From the NCBI RefSeq assembly GCF_025517535.1, contig NZ_JAOPKC010000001.1, positions 502,570-566,569 of the forward strand: a stretch of DNA of 64,000 nucleotides. The letters are read 5' to 3'. This document shows, in pieces, positions 25,540 to 33,145 of this stretch (positions are counted from its first letter, which is position 1; each line of letters starts with the position of its first letter). The DNA is from Halapricum hydrolyticum. Its GTDB lineage: Archaea > Halobacteriota > Halobacteria > Halobacteriales > Haloarculaceae. A program made the translations under genes and the position numbers. The notes under the pieces are model-generated. The model made no database searches, was not told where the DNA came from, and was given only the letters and a program-made list of their open reading frames with translations.

Positions 25540-25680
25540 CTATTCTAGCCGATTCTCTGTTACTTCCTCTTCGTACCCTTCTCGTATCCACTTGAGGAGG
25601 AATTTTGCGACAAAAGCGCCGACTACGAGCAGGACGAAGGCCGGAAACACCAATACTTCGGGACCACCAGGTATGGCCAT
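25540..25680 (-). CDS. 46-residue single-span membrane protein
   Basis: Short ORF from the ATG at 25680 to TAG at 25540-25542. Layout: MAIPGGPEVLVF, a hydrophobic helix (FPAFVLLVVGAFVAKFLL), then a charged tail (KWIREGYEEEVTENRLE). The composition, clear single helix and its position as the only gene between repeat copies 4 and 5 support it being real, but it has no recognised family. Confidence 0.55.
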   Translation of the reverse strand: MAIPGGPEVLVFPAFVLLVVGAFVAKFLLKWIREGYEEEVTENRLE

Positions 25681-25758
25681 ACTTACTATTTCATAGCCAT
25701 TTGTTATGAATCCTGTAGGCTATTTTCACATATCCGTCGGCAGCATAGAACATCCCTT

Positions 25759-25810
25759 CTGTCTCTACCAATCAGGGAATCGTCTGAGACTGAGGACAGA
25801 ACCGGACGCT
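25759..25810 (+). repeat. Interspersed repeat, copy 5 (truncated)
   Basis: Only the first half is present (GTCTCTACCAATCAGG to GAACCGGACGCT). It breaks at the 3' end of the convergent toxin gene, marking the edge of the repeat array. Confidence 0.75.
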
Positions 25811-26156
25811 ATCGAATCCACTTGTCGAGGTTCTCTTTTTTCCCGCTCATATTGTCCGGGGTGCCGTAGGCGTCGACGATGTCAAGAACAGCGTTCGCGA
25901 TCGTGTAGGCAGATTCGCGCTGGTTGTTGAGAAAGAAGACGCCTTCGTGCCGGGATTCATCGAACCGGGCGAAGTTCTTGACGTCGGCTGTGATGACGAT
26001 GAGTTCTTCTTGCCGGACGTACGGGAGAATGTCGTCGACGTCGTCTGCATCTGGGTCAAGTGTCCGATCGGAATGCTCTGCCCGATACCCTTCTTTTTCG
26101 AGCAATTCAGCGACTCGTGCCTCCAGGTTTGAATCGACGAAAAAGGCCCAGCGCAT
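25809..26156 (-). CDS. DUF5615 PIN-like toxin
   Basis: 115 residues. FFVDSNLEARVAELLEKEGYRAEHSDR at the N-terminus and ELIVITADVKNFARFDES in the middle carry the acidic residues of the PIN-like DUF5615 fold (Asp near residue 8, Thr-Ala-Asp near 58). These proteins are predicted ribonuclease toxins paired with DUF433 antitoxins. The partner gene ends 2 bp upstream, so they form one operon with the antitoxin first. The 3' end abuts the truncated repeat copy 5. Confidence 0.8.
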   Translation of the reverse strand: MRWAFFVDSNLEARVAELLEKEGYRAEHSDRTLDPDADDVDDILPYVRQEELIVITADVKNFARFDESRHEGVFFLNNQRESAYTIANAVLDIVDAYGTPDNMSGKKENLDKWIR

Positions 26157-26158
26157 GG

Positions 26159-26446
26159 TCAGTTTGGCGGCGATACATCTTCAGGCCGATCGATGTCGGC
26201 CTCGATTTCGTCCATCAGTTCGTCCCGCTCGCGCCGCAGCTCCTCGAACTCTCGGGGTTGCTCGTGGTAGTACAGGAGCGCGGCGTACACCTCCGCCACG
26301 TCAAGATCATGCCGATCGGCGACGGTCTTCGGCTCCAACCCTCGCCCCTCGACCCGCTCGACGATCGTGAGGACAGGGATCCGACGGCCCTTGATGTGGG
26401 GTTCATCAAGTAGGTCGTGAGCGATACGAGCGGTCTGTTGCGACAT
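26159..26446 (-). CDS. DUF433 antitoxin
   Basis: 95 residues from the ATG at 26446 (MSQQTARIAHDLLDEPHIKG). DUF433 is a winged-helix-like antitoxin; LDEPHIKGRRIPVLTIVERVEGRGLEP and VAEVYAALLYYHEQP are characteristic. A TATA-like TATTTTAA at 26471-26478 lies 25-32 bp upstream of this ATG, fitting a leaderless transcript and favouring it over the ATG at 26455. Followed at once by the DUF5615 toxin. Confidence 0.8.
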   Translation of the reverse strand: MSQQTARIAHDLLDEPHIKGRRIPVLTIVERVEGRGLEPKTVADRHDLDVAEVYAALLYYHEQPREFEELRRERDELMDEIEADIDRPEDVSPPN

Positions 26447-26486
26447 CTGTTTCATAGTTGGTCTGTGTGCTATTTTAATCTGCGGA

Positions 26487-26735
26487 CTAGTTCGAACTGT
26501 CTTCGAACAGGTCGACATCGTCGGACAGCGGGATGATCAGCGCGCTACTCTCGGGATGGAACGCTCGCGAGAGCGACGTCCCTGATTCGATCCCGTAGTG
26601 CTCGACGAGCCGGCGCGGGATCGCGACGTAGGCAGTGCCGCCCCGGTTCTGGACGGACGCCGACCCTTCGGGACTCAGCACGTCGGAGTCGATCATTGCG
26701 GCCTGCACGCGACGTTGAGCGTCTGCCTGGCTCAT
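26487..26735 (-). CDS. AbrB/SpoVT-like DNA-binding protein
   Basis: 82 residues from the ATG at 26735 (MSQADAQRRVQAAMIDSDV). Residues ~25-75 (VQNRGGTAYVAIPRRLVEHYGIESGTSL...) resemble the swapped-hairpin AbrB fold of antitoxins and transition-state regulators. Same strand as and 40 bp upstream of the DUF433 gene, but with a TATA box between them. It may regulate the TA pair or be an orphan left by element decay. The longer frame above 26735 has no coding character. Confidence 0.65.
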   Translation of the reverse strand: MSQADAQRRVQAAMIDSDVLSPEGSASVQNRGGTAYVAIPRRLVEHYGIESGTSLSRAFHPESSALIIPLSDDVDLFEDSSN

Positions 26736-26864
26736 CACGCCGATGTAGTGGCTTACACCACTAATATGTCCCAAACGATGGGGTGCCAGCCTGCCAGTCA
26801 GTCCCCCAGAGATTGGGGAACCTGCGACCGACGGATAAGAGCGTAGACTGTCCTGTCTGCTGTA

Positions 26865-27131
26865 ATGAGTCCAACAGTAGAGTTCGGGAGCAAAGACGCC
26901 GCCGACGCTGCTCGCGAGCAGTGGGGCGAGCATCTTTGTCCCGACGACGACCGTCGACTCAAGACGGTCGCGTTCGTCGAAGACGTCCCCGATCGCGTCA
27001 TCGAGCGCGCCGAGCTCGAGGCCGCGACTCAGATTCGTCTTCTCAACCCCCTCAAGCAGGCAGAAAGGGCAACAACGCTGGTCTTCCAATCCCGGTCGAT
27101 ACGACCACCCTCTTCCTGGTGGTCGGTCTGA
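26865..27131 (+). pseudogene. Virus/plasmid-type ORF with altered C-terminus
   Basis: Up to 88 codons from the ATG at 26865. The first ~65 residues (SKDAADAAREQWGEHL, EDVPDRVIERAELEAATQI) look like a genuine small helical protein. After ~27060 the frame becomes Ser/Trp-rich and runs into the coding region of the next fragment in another frame, suggesting a frameshift. Unrecognised family; context is degraded mobile DNA. Confidence 0.45.
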
Positions 27132-27363
27132 TCGCGGCGGGGCCCTCCTGTACCTCTACGTTCAGTCTGGTGACGGTGCCGAGCAGGACAAGATCAGCAC
27201 CGAGCCGGTCGACCTACCGGACGTGCCGGACGTGCCGGACTGGGTCGACTGGGTGCTCAACAATCTCGACAAGGTCGTGATCGCGCTGATCGTGCTGTGG
27301 CTCATCTCGACGCTCGGGCCGGGGCTGGCCGAAACCGCGAAGGCATCGGGGGGTGACGGCTAA
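27096..27363 (+). pseudogene. Frameshifted halovirus-type small membrane protein
   Basis: One frame encodes VDTTTLFLVVGLIAAG, then a +1 shift near 27143 restores LLYLYVQSGDGAEQDKIS and continues through a repeat-like PDVPDVPDWVDWV to a second hydrophobic helix (KVVIALIVLWLISTLGPGL) and TAA at 27361-27363. The two-helix layout and acidic linker resemble small virion or membrane proteins of haloarchaeal pleomorphic viruses and plasmids. No start codon is left. Confidence 0.5.
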
Positions 27364-27364
27364 G

Positions 27365-27742
27365 ATGTCGGTGGTCCTCGACTGGATCGTGCCGGCGGCG
27401 TCAACGGTCACAGCGACGGCAGCGATCGCGACAGCGGGCTACGCGCGGAAGGTCGTGCGTAACGCCGACGTCGGCCCGCTCGCAGGTGAGATAGACGTCA
27501 AGTTCAGCGCTGGTCAGCGCGTGGAAGTCGGTGCGTCCGTCCAGTTCCAGCCACGCGGGGGGTTGCTCGTACTCGCGCCCGGTGTCCAGGTGCGAGACGA
27601 CGATCTCGCCGGTCGACCAGCGCCACCAGAGGCTCGCGACGTGGGCGCACCAGCCGTCGTGATACTGATAGCCGGCACAGTCGCACTCGGCGACGACAGT
27701 CTCGCCCTCGATCGCGAACGTCACTCTGTGGGTGTTCTGTGA
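27365..27742 (+). pseudogene. Small membrane protein fused to antisense sequence by truncation
   Basis: Starts MSVVLDWIVPAASTVTATAA (one hydrophobic segment), then AGYARKVVRNAD. After about 27475 the frame only reads the antisense strand of the SWIM-type fragment, so the original C-terminus was lost at a deletion junction. Resembles the short TM proteins that accompany viral genes in haloarchaea. The frame overlaps the preceding stop codon region. Confidence 0.45.
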
Positions 27743-27816
27743 GTCGCTGAGAACGACAAGACGCTCGGCCCGGTTAGATCGGGCCGCCCTGGTCGGACGT
27801 CGCCTGTGCGCGCCGC
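27478..27816 (-). pseudogene. SWIM zinc-finger protein fragment
   Basis: Minus-strand frame with ERLVVLSDSQNTHRVTFAIE followed by a CxC...CxH signature (ECDCAGYQYHDGWCAHVASL), the SWIM zinc-binding motif common in haloarchaeal plasmid and virus proteins. No start codon precedes the conserved part in frame; the N-terminus appears shifted into the neighbouring frame, and the C-terminus ends at the junction near 27478. Confidence 0.5.
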
Positions 27817-27999
27817 CACGCTGTCGAGAGCGTCCAGTCTTCGGGCGGCGACAGTGTCGACGGGCCGCCGATCTGGTCGGCGACGTCGTCGATCGGCTGC
27901 CAGCTGCGGCTGCGGAGACTCAAGGCCGACACACCCCTGGTCGAGTGCAGGGCAGCGCTGCTGGTTTTCGGTAATATAACCCCCGCAAAAGTCGCACAT
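27774..27999 (-). pseudogene. Cys-rich short ORF remnants next to tRNA-Pro
   Basis: An ATG at 27999 opens MCDFCGGYITENQQRCPALD, a zinc-ribbon-like start, while the related tail (QPIDDVADQIGGPS, then STAWRRAQAT, ending TSDQGGPI) lies in a different frame and stops at 27774. A single indel between them would explain this. It is the last piece of the island before the tRNA gene. Confidence 0.4.
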
Positions 28000-28049
28000 T
28001 CGCCGGCCAGAAGAACCGGCAGATGTTTCTGATTTACTTTTATACAGCA

Positions 28050-28122
28050 TGGGGTCGCCCGGATTTGAACCGGGGGTACGGGCACCCAAGGCCCGAAGGT
28101 TACCAAGCTACCCCACGACCCC
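28050..28122 (-). tRNA. tRNA-Pro (anticodon TGG)
   Basis: Cloverleaf on the minus strand: acceptor stem GGGGTCG/CGACCCC, D arm GGGTAGCTTGGTAACC, anticodon stem CGGGC/GCCCG with loop CTTGGGT (anticodon TGG, reading CCA/CCG-type codons), T loop TTCAAAT, discriminator A at 28050. No intron and no encoded CCA. The accessory island lies at its 3' end, the usual integration point of tyrosine recombinases. Confidence 0.95.
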
Positions 28123-28308
28123 GTATCTCTCTGTAGTGTGGTGGGGTGGTAAAACGTTTCGTTGCCGTCTCACCGTGACCGTGGCCCGCCACTGAACGAA
28201 GAGCGCGACCCGACGAGACGACGCGTTGATACGGATGGCGGGAGCCGCCTTGTGCGCGCCCGGAGATCGGCCCGAAAACACATATCTGTGCCCGGCCTCC
28301 GTTCGCGT

Positions 28309-28581
28309 ATGGTCACCCCGATCGAAGTCGGTCTGGTCCTTGTCCTCCTGGCATTGCTCGTCGGCGCCTACAAGATCGTCAAAGCGGTCAAACCGTTCGT
28401 CTGGAACGCCGTCGTCGGGCTGATCGTCTTCGTACTGGCGGATCTGCTGTTCGGCTTATCGGTCGCGATCACCCCGCTCACGCTCCTCGTCGTGGCGATC
28501 GCCGGCGTACCGGGCGCGTTGCTCGTGATCCTCCTGTCGTATCTGGAGGTGGCCTTCGTCGCCGGACTGTTCGTGTTCTAG
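28309..28581 (+). CDS. BofA-family (pro-sigmaK processing inhibitor-like) membrane protein
   Basis: 90 residues from the ATG at 28309 (MVTPIEVGLVLVLLALLVG). Three hydrophobic segments; KAVKPFVWNAVVGLIVFVLADLLF and ITPLTLLVVAIAGVPGALLVILL match the BofA family. In Bacillus BofA inhibits a membrane protease; the archaeal role is unknown. The last four bases overlap the convergent SLC13 gene. Confidence 0.78.
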   Translation: MVTPIEVGLVLVLLALLVGAYKIVKAVKPFVWNAVVGLIVFVLADLLFGLSVAITPLTLLVVAIAGVPGALLVILLSYLEVAFVAGLFVF

Positions 28582-30476
28582 AGGCCCCAGATAGCTGCGA
28601 TCCCGATCGTCGTGACGACCGCGAGCAGGGCCTGTAGCGGCCCGCCGACACGCACGTAATCGGTGAACCGATAGCCACCTGGCCCGTAGACGAAGAGGTT
28701 CGTCTGATAACCCACGGGCGTCATGAAGGCCGTCGAGGCCGCGAAGGTCACCGACAGCACGAACGCGAAGGGGTTGACGCCCAGCTGTGTCGCTGCTTCG
28801 ACGGCGACCGGGATCATCAACACGACGGAGGCGTTGTTCGAGATGACGTTCGTCAAAAGCGCAGTGACGACGTACATGAGCCCGAGGACGGCGATCGGCG
28901 GGAGCGACGGTGCGACGGCCACGATACCGTCGGCGATCAGTGCCGCACCGCCCGTCACCTCGAGTGCGACCCCGAGCGGGATCACGCCGGCCAGCAAAAT
29001 GATGACGTCCCACTGCACGGCGTCGTAGATCTCGGTCGGCTTGAGACAGCCGGTCAGCACCATCCCGAGCGAGCCGGTCAGCGCTGCCGTCGCGATGTCG
29101 ATCGGCGTGAGTGCGGCCAGCCCGACGACCCCGGCGACGATGCCGACGGCGACCGGGATCTTCGATTCCCGGTAGTCCGGGCGCGTGACCTCCTGGGCGA
29201 CGATGAAGTTGCGATTGTTGTTCAGCCGGTCGATGCTGTCCGACGTCGCCTGGACCAGCAGCGTGTCTCCGACCCGCAGTTGCGCTCTGTCCATACGCTT
29301 GCGGATCAGCGACTCACCGCGGCGCAACGCCAGCACTGTCGCGTCGTAGCGCTGGCGGAAGTTCGAACTCGCGAGGGTTTCGCCCACCAGCGACGAGCCC
29401 GGGGCGATAACGATTTCCACGAGGTTCTGACCGCTCTCTGCGGTCTCGAGTTCCGCCTCCGTGACTTCGACTTCCGGGAGCAGGTCGAGACCGTCGACGT
29501 CCATCAGTTCGACGAGCGTGTCCCGATCGGTTCGTACGGCGAAGACGTCGCCAGACTGGATGACTTTCGGGCCGAGGGGTTCGAGGAACGCGGCGTCGCC
29601 GCGGATCAGTTGCACGATGTCGACGTCGAAATCGGTGTCTTGCAACGCCGATTGGACAGTCTGGCCGACGATCGGGGAGTCCTCGCGGACGACGACTTCG
29701 GTCAGGTAGTCGGCCATTTCGAACTCTTCGGTGAGGTCCTCGGCGGGCTTGATCCGCTCCGGCGTGAGCAACCGCCCGACTGTCATGAGATAGATGATCC
29801 CCACGGTCATGACGATAAGTCCCAGACTTGTGAACTCGAACATCGAGAACTCGTGGAGGGCGGCGATCCCGAGCTCGCGGCCGAGACGGCCCGTGATCTC
29901 GCTGGCGAGGATGTTCGTGGAGGTGCCGATCAGCGTCAGCGTCCCGCCGAACATCGAGGCAAAGGACAGCGGCATCAACAGCTTCGACGGCGATGTCTTG
30001 CCCTTCTGTGCGAGATCGATGACCATCGGCAGCAGAATCGCGACAGCGGCCGTGTTGTTGATGAACCCCGAAATCGGGCTGACGAGGCCGATCGTCGCCC
30101 CGAGTTGTCTGGTCTCGTCGTCGCGAGTGTAGGCCGCGATCTTCGAGCCGAGGATCTGGATGACGCCGGTCCGGCGGACGCCCGCGCTGAGGATGAACAT
30201 CGCCAGCACCGTGATCGTCGCCGTGCTCGCGAACCCGGACAGCCCCCGCGAGACGGGCGCGACGTCACTCGCCGGATCGACCAGCACGTACACTGGTCCG
30301 CTCAGCAGCCCCCACGTGGTCAGTTGCTCGGTGACTGGCTGTACCAGCAGAAGCGCCACCAGGATCCCGAGAGCTGTGATGTCGACCGGGACGAACTCCG
30401 TCGCGAACAGCACCAGCGCTGCCAGGATGATCGCGAAGACGACGACCGCGCCGGCCGAGAGCCCGAACAGTGCCAC
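28578..30476 (-). CDS. SLC13-family permease with central TrkA-C domains
   Basis: 632 residues. Two blocks of membrane helices (residues ~1-215 and ~425-632) flank a cytoplasmic region with two RCK-C/TrkA-C modules (around VREDSPIVGQTVQSALQ and VIAPGSSLVGETLASSNFR). The SLC13 signatures are seen as SGFINNTAAVAILLP with GTSTNILAS in the first half and TNVISNNASVVLMIP in the second. Likely Na+-coupled uptake of di/tricarboxylates, sulfate or similar anions. It is located between the two tRNA-Pro genes. Confidence 0.87.
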   Translation of the reverse strand: MALFGLSAGAVVVFAIILAALVLFATEFVPVDITALGILVALLLVQPVTEQLTTWGLLSGPVYVLVDPASDVAPVSRGLSGFASTATITVLAMFILSAGVRRTGVIQILGSKIAAYTRDDETRQLGATIGLVSPISGFINNTAAVAILLPMVIDLAQKGKTSPSKLLMPLSFASMFGGTLTLIGTSTNILASEITGRLGRELGIAALHEFSMFEFTSLGLIVMTVGIIYLMTVGRLLTPERIKPAEDLTEEFEMADYLTEVVVREDSPIVGQTVQSALQDTDFDVDIVQLIRGDAAFLEPLGPKVIQSGDVFAVRTDRDTLVELMDVDGLDLLPEVEVTEAELETAESGQNLVEIVIAPGSSLVGETLASSNFRQRYDATVLALRRGESLIRKRMDRAQLRVGDTLLVQATSDSIDRLNNNRNFIVAQEVTRPDYRESKIPVAVGIVAGVVGLAALTPIDIATAALTGSLGMVLTGCLKPTEIYDAVQWDVIILLAGVIPLGVALEVTGGAALIADGIVAVAPSLPPIAVLGLMYVVTALLTNVISNNASVVLMIPVAVEAATQLGVNPFAFVLSVTFAASTAFMTPVGYQTNLFVYGPGGYRFTDYVRVGGPLQALLAVVTTIGIAAIWGL

Positions 30477-30573
30477 GCCAGGAGTGTGTGGGGCTTCGTT
30501 GAATTACTTTTCGAGAACGCCATTCGGTATCGCCGACGCCGTGCTGTTCGATTGTGCTCCGTAGAAGTTCGAG

Positions 30574-30644
30574 TGGGACCGCCGTGATTCGAACACGGGT
30601 CCGACGCACCCCATGCGCCGAGGATACCGCTACCCTACGGTCCC
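30574..30644 (-). tRNA. tRNA-Pro (anticodon GGG)
   Basis: Minus-strand cloverleaf with acceptor GGGACCG/CGGTCCC, D arm GGGTAGCGGTATCC, anticodon stem GGCGC/GCGTC with loop ATGGGGT (anticodon GGG), T loop TTCGAAT and discriminator A. No intron, no CCA. A TTAATTA stretch about 25 bp upstream is a plausible TATA box. Confidence 0.94.
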
Positions 30645-30709
30645 GCACGTGGATCGAGTACGGTGTCGTAATTAAGGGTGTCGTTTCGGCCGACGTGTGG
30701 GCCCCGATC

Positions 30710-31579
30710 TCAGACCAGGACCCGCTCCAGATCGACGACGAGCCCCGAGTCGGCGTCGGGATCGCCCACGAGCCGTCCGAGGCACACGGCCGCTCCATCG
30801 GGCGTATAGCAGGCGACCAGCTGTCCGTCGGGGTCGTGTGGGCAGTCGACCACGCCGGGGGCGTACACGGGGGCTCCGGTCGCGACGCTCTCGGCGGTGC
30901 TCGGCGCGATCGTGACCCCGAGGATGTCTGCGAGCGCCCGTTCCGCTGGGTCGACGAGTTCTCGAAGGGGGGCCGGATCGCCGTCCTCGCGCCACCAGGC
31001 CAGCGCGTCGGCCAGATCGTGCATCGTCACCAGCGAGCAATCGTCGAACGATCCAGTCGCGGTGCGACGCAGATCCCCCATGTGCGCGCCGGTGCCCAGC
31101 GCCAGCCCGATATCGTGACACAGCTTCCGGATATACGTGCCGCTCTCACAGCGCACCCGGAGCAGGGCCTGTCGATCCCGGACTTCGAGGACGTCCAGGT
31201 CGTAGATCTCGCGGACGCGCAGCCGCCGGACGACCGCGCTCTTTCGCGGGGGCTTCTGGTAGATCGGCCCCTCGAATTCGTCGACGACGTCACGCAGGTC
31301 CGCCGGCGGGTCGGCGTGCAACTCCAGAACTGCAACGTACTCCTTTATTGTGTCGTCGAAAACCTGGGCCATCCGGGTCGCGTCGCCGAGCAAGACCGGC
31401 AGACTGCCCGTGACCTTCGGATCGAGCGTGCCGGCGTGGGCCGCCCGGTCGAGATCGGCCATGTCTCGAAGCCAGGCGACGACCTGGTGGGCGGAGGGGC
31501 CGGGCGGCTTGTCGAGGTTGACGACGCCGAACTCGAGTAGTTCGGCCGGCGAGCGCTCGGACGGTGGGCCACGAGTCAT
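30710..31579 (-). CDS. cbf5: tRNA/rRNA pseudouridine synthase Cbf5 (archaeal TruB)
   Basis: 289 residues from the ATG at 31579 (MTRGPPSERSPAEL). TruB/Cbf5 motifs: VVNLDKPPGPSAHQVVAWL, AAHAGTLDPKVTGSLPVLL with the catalytic Asp, KEYVAVLELH and CESGTYIRKLCHDIG. The C-terminal ~75 residues, beginning near ADILGVTIAPSTAESVATGAP, form the PUA RNA-binding domain. It is the catalytic subunit of H/ACA RNPs and makes tRNA Psi55. It starts 1 bp after the cmk stop, in the conserved cmk-cbf5 order. Confidence 0.94.
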   Translation of the reverse strand: MTRGPPSERSPAELLEFGVVNLDKPPGPSAHQVVAWLRDMADLDRAAHAGTLDPKVTGSLPVLLGDATRMAQVFDDTIKEYVAVLELHADPPADLRDVVDEFEGPIYQKPPRKSAVVRRLRVREIYDLDVLEVRDRQALLRVRCESGTYIRKLCHDIGLALGTGAHMGDLRRTATGSFDDCSLVTMHDLADALAWWREDGDPAPLRELVDPAERALADILGVTIAPSTAESVATGAPVYAPGVVDCPHDPDGQLVACYTPDGAAVCLGRLVGDPDADSGLVVDLERVLV

Positions 31580-31580
31580 C

Positions 31581-32159
31581 TCAGAGATCGTAGTTGACGT
31601 CGGTGATCGGCGTCTTGCCCTCGTCACCGGTCTCCTTGTAGGACTGGACGGCGTGTAGCGTCAGGCTGAGCACGCCCTGCGGGCCCCAGCGTGCGGTGTT
31701 GATCGACAGGTCGTAGATCGACAGGTCGTCGAAGTCGATGTTGTAGTACTCCTTGTACCGGTGGGCCTCACTCTCGCCCCGCTCGAGAGTTTCCTCACGG
31801 GCCTGCTCGAAGGGTTTGTTCTCCCGCTGAGAGATCCGTTCGGCCCGGACTTCAAGGGGTGCGGACAGCCAGATCTTCAGGTCGGCGTAATCGCCGGCCA
31901 TCCAGCCCGCGAGCCGCGATTCGAGAACCACTTCGTCACGCTCGCGAGCGATATCCCGGAGCCGCCGGTCCAGGTCGCGGTCGATGTCCTCGTCCTCTTC
32001 AGCCTGCTTGTTCAGTTCCAGGGGCGTCATGCCCCGCTCCTCGGCGAGATCGCGGAAGATGTCGCCACCGGAGACGTGTTCGTAGTCCAGTGCGTCGGCG
32101 AGACTCTCGGCAAGCGTACTCTTGCCGCTCCCGGCCGGTCCGGAGACGGTGATCAACAT
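31581..32159 (-). CDS. cmk: Cytidylate kinase
   Basis: 192 residues from the ATG at 32159. P-loop SGPAGSGKSTLAESLA at residues ~5-20, then DYEHVSGGDIFRDLAEERGM and REDEV-like lid region ending YNIDFDDLSIYDLSINTARW, typical of the archaeal CMP kinase. Phosphorylates CMP/dCMP with ATP. An in-frame upstream ATG (32210) adds residues before the P-loop that the family lacks. Followed at 1 bp by cbf5. Confidence 0.93.
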   Translation of the reverse strand: MLITVSGPAGSGKSTLAESLADALDYEHVSGGDIFRDLAEERGMTPLELNKQAEEDEDIDRDLDRRLRDIARERDEVVLESRLAGWMAGDYADLKIWLSAPLEVRAERISQRENKPFEQAREETLERGESEAHRYKEYYNIDFDDLSIYDLSINTARWGPQGVLSLTLHAVQSYKETGDEGKTPITDVNYDL

Positions 32160-32232
32160 ATCCCTACTCGGAGAGTGTGATTCAAAGAGATTGCGTCTCG
32201 GCGACGACACGAGGGGCAGATCACCGACGGCC

Positions 32233-33117
32233 TCAGGTCGGCGAGGTCTGGATGTTCAGCGACTTGCGCAAGAACTGCGAGAGACTCATCGAACACAGGA
32301 TGTACCAGAAGATCCATGCCTGCATTGGCCCGATGATACCGGCCTGCCAGCTACTCACCTCGCCGATCAACGGCATGACGATCACTGTCGCACTCCCGCT
32401 GCCGATACCGACGCCGAGCACCTGCCAGTAGACCCACAGGAACACCGGAATGGTAAACAGCATGATCCAGGGCATCGACCGGAACTGCTGTTTCATCATG
32501 CCGAACTGGTCGCTCATCATGTCCATCTGCTCCTGGCGGATCTCTTCGAGTGCCTCTTCGTCGTCCTGTTCCTTCGCGCGCTCTTCACGCTCGCGGAGTT
32601 CCTTCTGTTTCTCCTGGTAGTCGCTCATCCCTTCGAGGTTCGTCAGCCGATCCTGCAGCAGTGTCGACCAGAGACCGGTGAGGACGGCGAGTACCAGGAT
32701 CACGAGATAAAACGGGAGCACTGCATCGAGCGGGCCGATGACCAGATCGAGGACAGCCCCGATCTGGTCACGGATCGACGGGTTCCAGTAGCCGACGAAA
32801 AACGCCAGCGATCCGACCAGCGCGATCTTGTCCCAGCTCGACCAGCCTCCGTCGCTCTCTTCGTCGTCCGGTTCGGCGTCTTCGAGTGCGTCTCTGACGC
32901 CGTCTGGGTCGTCGATGACGAACCCGTCGCCGTCGGCGTCGATGAGGATGCCCTTCTCGATGAGACGGCCCCACTGGCCGCTCGTGAGGTCGTCGCTGAC
33001 ATCGCCCCACTTGACGACGCCCTTGTCCTCGGCCGTTTCGAGGACGGTCTCGATGGACGACTCCATGCTGGTGTCCTCCGCGACCAGGGATTCTACCTTC
33101 TGTGCCGTTCGTGCCAT
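32233..33117 (-). CDS. DUF106 membrane insertase-like protein (Oxa1/EMC3 superfamily)
   Basis: 294 residues from the ATG at 33117 (MARTAQKVESLVAED). Layout: an N-terminal cytoplasmic region with a winged-helix-like segment and acidic stretch (to ~105), a TM helix (FYLVILVLAVLTGLWSTLL), a charged coiled coil (residues ~175-210, rich in Glu/Arg) and two further helices (MPWIMLFTIPVFLWVYWQ and the region before FLRKSLNIQ). This is the archaeal DUF106 type, a YidC/Get1/EMC3-like insertase of membrane proteins. The adk-DUF106-cmk-cbf5 order is a conserved archaeal neighbourhood. Confidence 0.87.
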   Translation of the reverse strand: MARTAQKVESLVAEDTSMESSIETVLETAEDKGVVKWGDVSDDLTSGQWGRLIEKGILIDADGDGFVIDDPDGVRDALEDAEPDDEESDGGWSSWDKIALVGSLAFFVGYWNPSIRDQIGAVLDLVIGPLDAVLPFYLVILVLAVLTGLWSTLLQDRLTNLEGMSDYQEKQKELREREERAKEQDDEEALEEIRQEQMDMMSDQFGMMKQQFRSMPWIMLFTIPVFLWVYWQVLGVGIGSGSATVIVMPLIGEVSSWQAGIIGPMQAWIFWYILCSMSLSQFLRKSLNIQTSPT

Positions 33118-33145
33118 TGGTGACTCTCTAATGTTCCAGTCTAAA

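Noticed and set aside
22911..25810. CRISPR array
   Set aside because: Repeats are ~100 bp, imperfect and spaced by 370-1280 bp with genes between; no 30-40 bp spacer pattern exists anywhere in the window.
27401..28106. Possible intact genes before tRNA-Pro
   Set aside because: Conserved pieces are split between frames and lack starts, so they are listed as pseudogenes rather than CDS.
29280..30587. 435-codon plus-strand frame
   Set aside because: Antisense of the SLC13 permease; Arg/Asp/His-rich with no membrane helices or motifs.
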